Positions 1-10,909 of a stretch of 64,000 nt of DNA are shown here, one piece after another. Below the pieces are notes generated by a model, which was not told where the DNA came from, did not search any database, and worked only from the letters and a program-made list of their open reading frames with translations. The position numbers and the translations under genes were made by a program. Source of the DNA: Agrypnia vestita (lineage: Eukaryota > Arthropoda > Insecta > Trichoptera > Phryganeidae). Every line of letters starts with the position of its first letter. Positions within the stretch are counted from its first letter, which is position 1. The DNA is taken from the NCBI GenBank assembly GCA_016648135.1, contig JADDOH010005100.1:1-64000 (forward strand). The letters run 5' to 3'.

Positions 1-1335
1 TTATATAGATTCTTTATACGCAATAAAAGCACCTGTATGCAGAATTTTTCATTTGATGTCATTCAAACTTCTTCTCTGTATAGGATGGATGCTCAAGGAA
101 CGACTAATTTTCACCTATACTGCTTTATTATAATGACGTCACCCAAGTGTGATTATTCAGGAACCTAGGCTTTCGAGCGCCGTTCTTAATATCTTGGAGA
201 AAAAATAAATATCGTTTGAAAATAATTCCAGATTTGAAGTAATTCTGTTATTGCTTGTAACTTTGCGAAAAAAAATATAGAAAAAAAGTAAAAACGCTAA
301 ATGGTTGAAAAGTAAAAACTCTACAAATCGTGTTTTTCAGATTGAGAATAGAGCCACCTCTCGCGGAGCAGCGGCTGAAACTGTGAAAACCGAATGAAAG
401 CGAATTTAATTCTGAAGTGGATCACTTCGCAACGTTTATTCTTAAGACGCTCGATAGCAGCACTTGTGTTCTATTGATTGCAATACTTATATGTAAAATT
501 GGCCAACGCGTCGCAGAGCAGCGTACATAATTATAAAAAAACGGCAAAAAAGCTCTAAAAAGAACGTCATTCCATGGACACGCAATTCGGAACAAAAATT
601 TCCTGTACGTACACCTGACGCGCACTATGTGTGGGAAGTTGTCACACCTCGCTACGATTTTTTTAACCGAATTATTAAAAAACAGAAAAATTTCGATTTT
701 GGATGGATATACAAAAAACTGAAGGAGGTAAAAAAATCAAAATAGGGCAAAAGATGGCGAGATGGCACCTCTAACTATTATTGGAACGTGATACCTACTC
801 AATTTTTGAATTTCATTCAAACTATGCAAACAGTCGCAGAAACATCGCGCTTGGTAAAAAAAGCCCAAAAAAGGGTTTTAATTTTAGTCACGCTGTGAGA
901 AAGAGACGGATGCGAAATTCCAATATACAAAAGAAAGACTTTCAAATTTCGCACCTTTTGCACCATTCATATCTTCGATTTTTATGTTAAACACCATGTT
1001 TAATTGCAAATGAAAAAGAGTCTAAAAATGAAAATAAAAATTCGTTTTTTTTTTGAGCCCAGAAAAAGAGAGGCAGGGGGGAAGGTCCCGAAAAATAAAA
1101 TAAAATCAGGTCCCAAAGACGGTTACGGGAAAAGTTTTCATTTTCAGGATCGGGCGAAAACTCGCAGTTATTAGCGTTGCAAAGTGGTTTTTCGGATTAA
1201 AATGAAAGAAAGCTGAATTTTGACTCAATTCTAAGGAGGAGAGACGTTCCGGGACGAATGTATTTCCCGAAGACGTCGGCGGGCTGCGTCCGTCCGTCTG
1301 GGACTTGAAATTTTTGGAATCAAGCTCTCGGTCGA
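1..1335 (+). repeat. dispersed repeat A, copy 1
   Basis: This stretch matches, in inverted orientation, the segment at about 24400-25385. Shared landmarks in the same order include the text around a CTCTGTATAGGATGGATGC motif (near 75), a GACGTCACCCAA motif (near 134), GGCAAAAGATGG (near 746), and a run ending near 1320. No long open frame is conserved between the copies, so this is probably non-coding. The left end may lie outside the window. The class is unknown to me; I see no clear terminal repeats. Confidence 0.7.
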
Positions 1336-1336
1336 A

Positions 1337-2255
1337 TTCTTTCGCAAAGTCTCTAATAAAAATAATATATCCATTTAATCTAGGCTGGGATGGATGGGAT
1401 GTTCAGGAGAGAATTGTGACCTTGTATTCATCCGTGACATAAAGAATAAGAATGCAAAATTTGGATCAGATCGGCAAACGGTGAAGAATGGTACAATAAA
1501 TATGTTAGGTGAGGGGGTGAGGTAAAAGGGGAGAGGGGAAAAGTTTTTTTTTGTTACCCGCCGAGTCTTGAAGAATAAGTATGCAAAATTAGGGTCAGAT
1601 CGGTCAAACAGTGTAGATTTGTACAGAAAATATATCAGGTGAGAGGGTGGGATAAAAGGGAAAGGGGAAAGTTATCTTTGTTACCCGCCGGGTACTAAAG
1701 AATAAGTATGCAAAATTTGGGTCAGATCGGTTAAACGGTGTAGATTTGTACAGAAGATATATAAGGGGAGGGGGTGTGGAAAGGAAGAGGGGGTAAATGT
1801 CACCTGTGTTACCCGCCGGGTCCTAAATCATAAGAATGCAAAATTTGGGACAGATCGGTTAAGCGGTGTAGATTTATACAGAAGATATGTAAGGAGAGTG
1901 GGTGGGGAAAGGGAGATGGGGTAAATGTCGCCTGTGTTACCCGCCGGGTCCTAAATCATAAGAATGCAAAATTTGGGACACATCGATTAAACGGTGTATA
2001 TTTGTACAGAAAATACGTCAAGAGGAGGGTGAGGGGGAGTGTAAGGTGTAAAGGGAGAGAAAGGTAATGTCATCTTTGTTTTCCACCAGGTTCTAAAGAA
2101 TAAGTCTGCAAATTTTTAGTCCGTTCGCTTAAACGGTACAGATTTGCATTAAAAATATATGATGGGGAGGGGAAGGGGTAAAGGGAGGGGGGGGAAATAT
2201 AGCCTATGTTACCTGCCGGGTCCTAAAAAATAAGTTTGCAAATTTTGAGTACGAT
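1337..2255 (+). repeat. tandem array of ~130-bp units (repeat B)
   Basis: About seven degenerate units of roughly 125-130 bp follow one another. Each has a phrase like GCAAAATTTGGGTCAGATCGG, then TGTAGATTTGTACAG, a purine-rich GGGGAGGGGG stretch, and GTTACCCGCCGGGTCCTAAA. The leader before the array (from TTTCGCAAAGTCTCTAATAA) is shared with the array near 19650. Related arrays occur at 18101-18688, 19650-20514, 22075-22275 and 44915-45475. Short frames inside are by-products of the repetition. Confidence 0.85.
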
Positions 2256-4600
2256 GTAACTACCTACTACCGAGTACATACCTAACTACCTACTACCTAC
2301 GCATTACAGCAAATGTTTAATTATTATTTATTTGTTTGGCAGAAAACGTGGATAAAGAATGATATAATATGGATTTTTTTTTAAAATGGAGATGGGAATA
2401 GAAATACGTGTCAAATTAATATTTTTACTATTTTTAAACTAAGCTAAACGCTTGTGCTATGAAAATAGGATTAACTTGCTGGTTTGGAGTGAGGTGCAAA
2501 ACCGCGACCTTTGGATCACGAAGCGAGAGTGCTAACTACAAGATCATTATACAAAACATTTAACAGAAAGTATTAATTTAAATTAACGGGTATACACGTT
2601 TGTATTTAGATTTATCACCAACCAGCCTGAAAATGACTATGTAATTATATTATACTTTCAAACAAGGCTTAATATAATATTTTGAGTGCAATTCATTTTT
2701 ATCACTGCATGATCGTCGATATTTCTAAAAGATAATGTGCAGAAGTCATTATATGTGTAGATGAACATATTAACACTGCATTATTGCAATTTTATCAATC
2801 AATTAATTTATACAGGATTTCTCATGTCTTCTTCATTTAATTTTGAATACAAAATATTATTAACACTTAGGATGAAATGTCGACAATTACGGAGATAAGC
2901 AACATTAAAGTTTGCATTTTTAACAGTAATAAATAATGTATGTATGTCAAATAATGTTTGTTAAAAGATTAAATAAAAAATTTCTATTCAAAATATAACG
3001 AAGAAGACATCCCCGAAGATTTTGCTACTAGCTACGAGACACCCTGTATATATTATAATATTATTTTTTGCTTGCACCAGAAAGACGTAAAAAAATATCT
3101 ATAAATAATTTTGGAATATTATATAGATAATGGTGTACACGTAAAGTTTCATAAAAATTCATTCCAAAATAGCATAAGCAATCGATTGATGTTTTCTACG
3201 AGTTGAGGCATTATATCGAAGGTAGAATGTCAGACATATTTTATGTTTTCATATTAAACCACGAGTCGTTGTTTGCCAATACATAGTTTACTGTTTACCA
3301 ACGTAGCGTGTCCGAACGTACAGGCGTGGAAGCCTTCAGCAAGCAGGAAAATATAATTTATTTTGTGCACACAAGGGTGGTCAGTGGGGGTTGTATTGTC
3401 GTCATGTTTGACTGGACATCTTATTGGTGGCCAACCGCTAAACAAAAATATTTTACTAAAATCAAGACAGTTTTTGTTTTTTTTTTCAATTCTTTTGTTA
3501 AGGTTAAGGCCTTTTCATTACTAGTTTAACAATGCTTTTAAATATTCCACGCACCCTCTGATAACAATCTCTCAATGGTTCTAAGGACTCGAGAGTTTAT
3601 TAATTATTTCTAGTAATGTTTTATTCGTATCTAATGTAAAATATTATGAATAGAGGATGATTTGAATTATACATTATTATACCTTCACTAATTCATCTTT
3701 ATTATCCTATTCTAAAGTTCTTCAACGGCTTTTCGGTCCATTATCATAGAAGATCATACATTTCCTGACTGGTTCGAAGCACCAGTACCTACTTGCTCCA
3801 TTTCTTGGTAAAATCTCTTTATTTACCTGCCAGGTTCAAGCATAAAGTTGATGCTCACATCTTCCTGAAAGTGATTTTAATATGGTGGATATTTAATACC
3901 ATCCATCCACGTCATTCCCTTATGAACCGATCCCATCATGATCTTCATATTGTAACGAGGTGCTAAAAAGAATTTATGCACTATGTCACTTGAAGAAAGG
4001 CCTGTAACCGTCTAGGGTGATCCATCACCTTTGGGAAACGCCTGCAAACATCCAGAAACGCCTAGAAGCGACGAGAAGGTTCTCCTAGACACTAGATAAA
4101 TCTAGGAGGTTCGTTATCAGCATTTTCGGATATAAATATAGCGCCGGCCGCGGCGCGGGAGTTGTTGTAGTCGCGTTTGACAGGTCGTTGTAAAATTGGC
4201 CATGAGCTGCGAGGCCAGCCATGCGATAACCCAAACGATAAATTAGCGAATAATCGTGTGAAGTACTTACCAATGTGGCAAAATAAACCGGGCCACCTCA
4301 AACCACCCCACGGGCGCTTTAGGCGACAACTAGGTACTTAGACCTACACTAGTATTTAAAATTGTTTGCGAACGTATGAATATCTTCCGGTCATGTTTGA
4401 AATAAAATCTCTTTTGCACTGTTCCATTTTACGGGAGGTAGTTCCATGCTTTTCTCAAGGACAACGCACTAAAATAAAGGACGTATGGATACCGTAAACA
4501 TTGTGGAAGTAAATATTCAAAATGCAATTTTTTGTTCATAAATCCTTGTATATTTTCAGTAATCATCTATGAACAGAAATTGCGCAACATCTAAATCACA
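2256..4600. other. intergenic stretch without a recognised gene
   Basis: No frame resembles an upstream exon of the receptor gene that follows. At about 2475-2540 a segment reads, on the minus strand, like a degenerate tRNA-derived SINE (TAGTTAGCACTCTCGC resembling box A, then GGTCGCGGTTTTGCACC resembling box B). A related piece recurs at about 6140-6200. Around 4140-4320 is a slightly GC-richer patch with no recognised content. Confidence 0.35.
2475..2540 (-). repeat. possible tRNA-derived SINE fragment
   Basis: The reverse complement carries a box A-like string and, about 30 bases later, a box B-like string, in the order expected of a tRNA-derived SINE head. The flanking words CTAAACGCTTGTGCTAT (near 2444) recur at about 6147, which supports a dispersed repeat. 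The RNA polymerase III boxes are degenerate; the call is tentative. Confidence 0.35.
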
Positions 4601-4603
4601 AAT

Positions 4604-4762
4604 GCCCGGTTGTTTCAAGTTCGATCAATTAAAGTCAAAAAAAATCAAGCGGTCGATTAAAGCGTAGATTTTTACGAAAACGGATTGTCTGATTGGTGGA
4701 GAACGTAAAAATCTATGCTTTTAAAGAACGCTTACTTTAATCCAACTTGAAACAACCGGCCC
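4604..4762. mobile_element. short TIR element (MITE)
   Basis: A 159-bp segment is bounded by inverted CGGTTGTTTCAAGTT ends (left near 4607, right ending near 4758). The flanks on both sides also repeat one another loosely (AACAGAAATTGC near 4572 and near 4778; CTAAATC at both edges), so a duplication larger than a simple target-site duplication may be involved. No coding capacity. The superfamily cannot be told from this. Confidence 0.55.
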
Positions 4763-4901
4763 TAAATCTATTGATTTAACAGAAATTGCACATCACCTTA
4801 ATCACTAAATCTAATGATTTATTGTTCACTAAAATTATTAATACAAAAGTACGTTCTTCATCACTATACACAATCTTCCACTGAATGTTTTTATTCTTCA
4901 G

Positions 4902-5194
4902 GCTGATGAAGACTTGTACCCCCTCAACAAGATGGTTCTTAAGGGTCGAGGGATATTCCAGCATGGACCTTCGGACTCCACCTTCATCCCTTACCTGGAC
5001 ACCGACTATGTGTTTATACGGGACAAGCCGGCGGTAGAGCTGCTCATGTACGACGACTACAAGAACAAGACGCGCCAGAACATAGACGAGACGAAGAGGT
5101 GCACGTACGTCATCACTACGACGATCTTCATGAAGAAGGCGAGAGCTTTTGCTTTTCCCAAAAACAGTTCGCTACATCGATTGTTTGATCCCGT
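4902..5194 (+). CDS. ionotropic receptor exon, ligand-binding lobe S2
   Basis: Acceptor TTCTTCAG precedes 4902; the donor GTGAGT starts at 5195. The reading frame runs ADEDLYPLNKM... to FDPV, leaving two bases (GT) that pair with the first base of the next exon to give Val. The phase joins exactly. Confidence 0.8.
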
Positions 5195-6774
5195 GTGAGT
5201 ATTTGTAATGATTCTTAAAATGTAAGTCGGATATTATAGAACGAACGTAATTGTTTCTAGAATCTCATTCGTTGAACTTAGCATTTGTTCTAGCAAAATA
5301 TATTAAGACATCGACACCTCTTAGGTCAAGAATCGAAACAGTCGAAAAATGTAACATAATACCAAAAAAATAACTGTAATGGGACGTGCAGAAGGTGAAA
5401 GGGGGGGAGTTTGGGTGTTGCAATGCTAGACACATCCAGGGCCGGCCAAGAAAATTGCGGGGTTGGGTGCAAAGTTTAGGCGTGGGCTCTGCTCATTTAT
5501 TTATTTGTAGACCTACCTACATAGATGTGCAAGGATGAAAAATAGACCATGTTCCCCCGAATATTTTCCAGCATAGAAGACTCATTTGCAATATATCTTA
5601 AAATATTGAAGTGAACGAGCTCCGCCACTTTTAGTGTGTACCAAAAAAATAAAAAAATTCATGAAGCATTAAGTATTTCGAAATATGCAAATAATAAGAT
5701 TAAAAGACCACTTATTCGAATTATTTATCTGGAACCGATGTTAAGGCTACATTTAGATAAATCCTACTGTTTCTAATTTATTCCAGGCTTTTAAGTCTCG
5801 TGGAGTCTGGCATTGTAAAATACAAAACGAGATACGAATTACCCGCCAATCAAATCTGTCCACTAAACTTGAAATCGAAGGAGAGACGTTTGAGAAATAG
5901 TGACTTAACAATGACTTACTCTTTGGCTGGAATTGGAATACTAACCGCAGCTTTAGTGTTCGGATTAGAGGTAAAGACCATTAATTGAACCACCTACATA
6001 TCAAACACCATCATTCTCCCAAGATTTAATCTATTTACACCACATGTATGCATGTACGTCACATTTTAATGACCTGCGAGAGTACGCCATATTTTAATAT
6101 ATTTTTTAATAAAAATATATTCTTCCTACATATTTTAGAATTAAGCTAGACGCTTGTGCTATTAAAATACCAGTGAATCACTAGACGAGAGTCATAACCA
6201 CTACACTAACAAGTTATTAATATGCACGCATATTTCGTAAGAATAATTATGTAATCACCTATTTTTTATTTCCATTTACGTTAATGAAAGCATACGTATG
6301 TATGTACCTACTTCTACTTCCAAGCGTTCAACCATTCTATGTAAATTTGAAAATATCATTTTCATTTCCTTATTGGCGGGCTTTCTCCCAGTTTGTACCT
6401 ACGTTCTGTTTATTGGTTATTTAGATAAGATAACAGTAGCAATCATTGTTTTTATGGCTTTTTTTCTGATTAATTGCGCCTTTTTACAGGTGTTCTATCG
6501 ATACTGGAACCGCATTTGCATCACTCCATACATCACCCAGCCGTTCGAGGAAAACCAGGACGTCAAGATTTTAAACAATTTCGGAAAGATGTCCCCAGGA
6601 CCGCCGCCCTACACGTCTATCTTCGGCCAACCCTACGGAAATGTGGAAACCACAGACGGAAAGAGGAAAACCATTAATGGAAGGGATTATTGGGTAGTGA
6701 AAATACCTGGAGGGGACACAAGGCTCATCCCGGTCAGGACGCCGTCCGCTTTTTTGTTTCAATATGCCTCGTAA
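4902..6774 (+). CDS. ionotropic receptor (Ir75-like), 3' exons; partial gene
   Basis: Three exons, 4902-5194, 5787-5970 and 6490-6774, join in frame and end at a TAA. Ionotropic receptors are ligand-gated cation channels of chemosensory neurons, derived from ionotropic glutamate receptors and acting in the dendritic membrane. The first exon gives the second ligand-binding lobe (PSDSTFIPYLDTDYVF, then RCTYVITTTIFMKKARAFAF); the second continues it (LLSLVESGIVKYKTRYELP, RLRNSDLTMTY) and enters the last membrane helix (AGIGILTAALVFGLE); the third is the cytoplasmic tail, which is long for the family and ends RTPSAFLFQYAS. The phrases LVESGI, ICPLNL and LRNSDL are what I associate with the Ir75 group, but assignment within the family is inference. 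Exons for the amino-terminal part, the first lobe and the pore were not found upstream, so the gene is either incomplete here or has a distant 5' end. No in-frame stops, so it may be functional. Confidence 0.8.
5787..5970 (+). CDS. ionotropic receptor exon, end of S2 and last membrane helix
   Basis: Acceptor TTCCAG precedes 5787 and donor GTAAAG follows 5970. The exon completes the split Val codon and ends on a whole codon (GLE), entering the hydrophobic segment AGIGILTAALVFGLE, which is the final transmembrane helix of the channel. Confidence 0.8.
6490..6774 (+). CDS. ionotropic receptor last exon, cytoplasmic tail
   Basis: Acceptor TTTTTACAG precedes 6490; translation begins VFYRYWNR directly after the membrane helix, as expected for the intracellular side, and stops with TAA at 6772-6774. 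An open frame runs upstream of the acceptor, but the splice join with the previous exon is the better model. The tail is rich in Pro and Gly (MSPGPPPYTS) and has no domain I recognise. Confidence 0.75.
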   Translation: MFYRYWNRICITPYITQPFEENQDVKILNNFGKMSPGPPPYTSIFGQPYGNVETTDGKRKTINGRDYWVVKIPGGDTRLIPVRTPSAFLFQYAS

Positions 6775-6907
6775 TTGATCAGCGATTACCTAAAATGAAA
6801 CAAATTGTTCATTTTCAAATAATTGCGTTAAAGACGATATACATATCTTTTTCTGTTATAATCTTTTTTCGATTATGTATACATTCATATATATATATTT
6901 ATATATA

Positions 6908-7179
6908 TGAAGGATTATTTTCTAGGATAACCCGCGTATTGTAGTCTTGAGAAAGACTGTCAAGATCCCGTTCAGCACACCCGTTCACTCCAGAAGTCGA
7001 GATCCAAGGGATCTGGAGTGAACGGGTGTGCTTGCCATCAATTCAAAACAGAACTCGAAATACAAGGCGCAAAAATCCCTTTGAAAATGGCCAGTGCTAT
7101 CTGTCCGAAACGTTGGGTACAATATAACAGTCTTTCTCAAGACTACAATACGCGGGTTATCCTAGAAAATAATTCTTCA
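6908..7179. mobile_element. fold-back element with long TIRs and an inner hairpin
   Basis: Two inverted arms match over about 47 bases (6914-6960 and 7127-7173), including CCCGCGTATTGTAGTCTTGA. Between them lies a second inverted repeat: AGCACACCCGTTCACTCCAG (from about 6974) and its complement ending near 7031. Right of the hairpin the text TGTCCGAAACGTTGGGT resembles the 3' untranslated ends of Penelope-like elements. No frame is credible as a gene. It lies about 130 bp downstream of the receptor stop codon, so it may fall in that gene's 3' UTR. Confidence 0.7.
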
Positions 7180-10100
7180 TCTTTTACCCGCGAAAATCTT
7201 AATATTAACATATATATATAATGTGGTTTCCCAAATATTTTAGTTTTTTTTTAATAAAAGCTTTTATGCGTTGCTCTGAAAAGAGTATATATTTTATAAG
7301 CAAAAGAATATAATATTTCACATTAAAATTTAAAAATAATAAAAGTACACACCTGAAAAGAGAAAACATTTAAAGCTATTATTTTATATTATAAACTTTA
7401 TCACCGGTATATTATAATTTTCTCAATAGCTCGATTGTCAGTTGTTTGTGAAAGAATTTTCACACAAATTTAAGCGTTCCATTTTTAACAATTCAAATTA
7501 AATGAAGATCAATAGGTACCTACCGATTTTCATTTACATATATATGGTGGATACCATACTAATAGTAGGTATTAGTGCGGTGAGTTTATATCGGTTAGGA
7601 TCGTTTATATGAAGGGTTCAGAACAAAAGCGCCATTAATTTCTCGATTTACGCAGCGTATGCCATTACTAGGTACTAAGTAAACTTATTTATTCTGCATG
7701 AGTTCAATATTCACTAATTTTTGCCTATCTTGTCCATGCTAATTTTAACAAGAATTTTGAACCTAAAGTGCAACAAAATGAAGATTGTTTGGATGTATAC
7801 CCTACACGATGGAAAGATAAAATAAAATAAATAACAATCAACCTAAGCAGCGTTGCATGCAGCAGAAGACTATTTTCCCGGCCACCCTGGGCATTGGATG
7901 TCCAGGAAATGGATAGTTACCCCCCGTGGGGGTAGTTTGATGACATCCGGGACCGCTTAGCCCAGCAATGAACTACGGAGAGAAATATTCTCCATTTTTT
8001 CTCCGCACTTTTCATCTGTTAATATTGTATGAATATATTTGTTGTATTATTTATATCTGTAATATTTTAATTGAAGATTTGTATTATCTTTTAATTATCA
8101 AAAAAATCCTAAAGATTCATTTCATTCGATTCAACTCATTTTAAAGAAGAAGAATTAGAAATAACTCTTATTATTTTACAAAAAATGTATCTGAAAGATT
8201 AAAGTCCACATAAATACAATCTCTAGTGGCAGTAGAGCTCGTCATACTTCGACAGGACAACTTCATTATTATTAACATAAGTTCTTGCCTAGTGCACTTC
8301 ACTGGTACCTACCTACTCGTATATAAAGTAAAAATCCACGGTGGTTGTAACCTTACCTTTTTGCATTTTATCAATATGTCTTTGTCGAAATTTTAAGTAG
8401 TAGGTATTTTTGTAGATGGTAGATAATTTATCATTACAGAGTGTGAACACCCAACCAGGTTAAAATCTGTTTTAGGGCTATCGAATAGTATAATATATCT
8501 ATCTTGCATCATTGTCCTAGTATTGTAATTATAATGTATAACGAATATTTCATGGATAAACGCAACACACTATGGTGCGTGATTGAGCCGCACATGTTTG
8601 TCCAGTTGAAATGAAAAATACAGAGTGGAAATTAATCGTTTATTAATATAGTTGTGTTAAGTTTTCATTAAAAAATTAGTCAAATTACACTATTGTATTT
8701 ATGGTTGTTAGATCAGTAGTTAAGTTAGATCACGTTGAGAGTACCTACTTGCATAGTAGGTATATATAAATATTATATTCCTCTTGTTATCGAAATATCG
8801 TATTTCTAAATACATATTATAGTATAATATAAATATTTTTCAGATATACTATAAAATAGGTAGTATCTATTTCTGAAAAATAGTTTGTAATAAGTTAATC
8901 TTTAAATTTTATGTATTTGAAATGCACACTTGCGTAGTGAAATGAATTTGAAAGATTTAAAATAAACTTTTTATTTGTTGATGTTATAAAACTTTTTTTT
9001 AAATATTCAAAATATTATGTAAGTACTTATCACATTTTAGTAAATTTATGAAAAAGAAGTTATGCCTTCAGAATAAAATGTTTTTGTACTTTTATATTTA
9101 TATAAGGTCTACCAGAGTATTTTTCACGCTATTCCTATTCAGTAATCAATATTTAGTGAAAAAATATTTGCATGTATTTCATGTACCTATTGATGTTAAA
9201 ATATTTACGAAATATTTGATAAATAAAATATTTTATAATTATATGTAGAATAGCACTACCAAAATGTTTGTGTTAAGAAATAATAAATAAAATACCGCAC
9301 AATTATTTTATTTCATATTAGATAAATATCCCTAGTTAATTTTTTGCGTACCTACCTATGTACCTACATTATAGTGTCTCGGAATTTTTTTTCGGAATTC
9401 TCGGAAAGTTGCGTATTAACTGGCAGATAATAGGAAAAATACTAAAAAAATCCTAATGGGTGGTTTTAGACTTCTACAGTCATCTAAAACTTTTAAAATA
9501 CAATTCAATTTTTTTATAAATATATATTTTTCAAAAAAAAATATTAATACAGTTTTGAAAACAAAAAATTTAAGATGACCTAATGAAAATTAATTTATTA
9601 AAAATATATTTTTGGAGTAGTTTTGGATCTCTACTGACAATTTTGAAAAAGTACCTATTTTTAATCAGTTTTAATTAATTAATTAAATCATTTTATTGAA
9701 AATAAAACCATAAACGTGTTACTACAAGTACCTTCTGTGATTTCGTCCTGATCCAAGGCAAGAATAATTCAAGAATTCCACAATAAATTTTGTAAAAACG
9801 AAGAACTGGGAAATCCTTTTCGTTGGCTGTGATTGTACAGCGATTAAAAAAAGCTGGACTTGTGTTATTCGATACCTACGTACCAAGTGTAGCTGGGCCA
9901 TTGCAGTGATTAATATGTATGCTGCACGTAAAAATTACCCTTAAGGCGCCTTTTCACAACGTTAGACAAATCCACTTCAGACCCTCAGAAATAATCTGGG
10001 CCTATCGGGAAAGCACTTCTACGTTGTGAGAATAATTCCGTTTTATGTTTTTCAATTCAAAATCGAAAATTTACCCGAGATTGAAAAAAATGTCAATGTC

Positions 10101-10215
10101 AAAAAAATGCGAATGTAATGAGGATTGTTTCGGAAAGGATCAGATTTGGCCCTGAAAAGTGTCTTTTCAGAAATCAACGAAGGTTAGCTTCGTGACTCTA
10201 CTCGGTCGCCATGAA
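7180..10215. other. AT-rich intergenic stretch, no gene recognised
   Basis: No frame longer than about 70 codons and none resembling a known family. A less AT-rich patch at about 7850-7990 has no recognised content. A short inverted repeat (TTTTCACAACG near 9953 and CGTTGTGAGAA near 10022) may be the trace of a MITE. Otherwise I see nothing. Confidence 0.4.
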
Positions 10216-10217
10216 TA

Positions 10218-10907
10218 GGGGAAGGTGGTCTGAGATGGCATAGATTTTGAAAAGATTGATTTTAAGAAAACACGTAATTTAATTGAAATAAATAGCCATT
10301 CTATATGAAAAAAGAGTTTATTATTAGCAAATAAACAAACTAAAAGATTAAGAAAAAACATATTTTCTTTTAAAAATAATCAAAAATAAAAATGTTTCAT
10401 AAATCCATCTCACCCAACCCCCATGGGTGAGATGACACACCCCATAAGGGTAAGATGGCATACATTGAGCAATACCCACTATATGCACCCAGGTAGATGG
10501 CAAAGCAAGCAAAACGCGATATTTATAATGTTTGTAGGTAAGGGTTACTTAAAAATATCACAAATAACGCGTTTTGCTATTTTCGGTAATCCGATGCATT
10601 CCGGTGGCACTATTGACGGCAGACTTGGCATTGAAGCCACCATTCCCTGGAGCAAGAATGACTCCAATACTCCATGCAATAAGTGCAAGATGGGTTTTCA
10701 TCATCCAACATCTTCCTCGTCACTAGAAGCTGCCAACACAACAAGCAGATTTCCTCAAATTTGCAGCTTTTTTCTCAGCGACAATAGCTCTCAGTTGTGC
10801 TATTTCTGGAGGTGCATTCAACATGCGAAATTATCCATCTTACAATTTATTCATTTTATTTGAATTGTGGAGATACACCGACTATGCCGTCTCAGACCAC
10901 CTTCCCC
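10218..10907. mobile_element. TA-flanked TIR element, probably a pogo-like deletion derivative
   Basis: The ends are inverted copies of GGGGAAGGTGGTCTGAGA plus YGGCATAG and each is flanked by TA (10216-10217 and 10908-10909), the target of the Tc1/mariner/pogo superfamily. Near 10640-10760 the minus strand reads a Cys-rich stretch (CTYCMEYWSHSCSREWWLQC) like the C-terminal zinc finger seen in many insect pogo-type transposases. The catalytic core is absent, so it would depend on a relative for movement. The 146-codon + strand frame across it is probably fortuitous. Confidence 0.65.
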
Positions 10908-10909
10908 TA

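Noticed and set aside
1337..2255. Tandem array considered as a CRISPR array
   Set aside because: Units are ~130 bp, degenerate throughout and without alternating constant and unique parts; the genome is eukaryotic.
7090..7120. CTGTCCGAAACGTTGGG considered as a fourth hammerhead core
   Set aside because: The CUGANGA strand and a stem II are missing, so only the tail phrase resembles the other Penelope-like ends.
7854..7990. GC-richer patch considered as an RNA gene
   Set aside because: No tRNA or rRNA features could be recognised.
10423..10863. 146-codon + strand frame
   Set aside because: It lies inside a TA-flanked TIR element; the opposite strand gives the better match to a transposase zinc finger.
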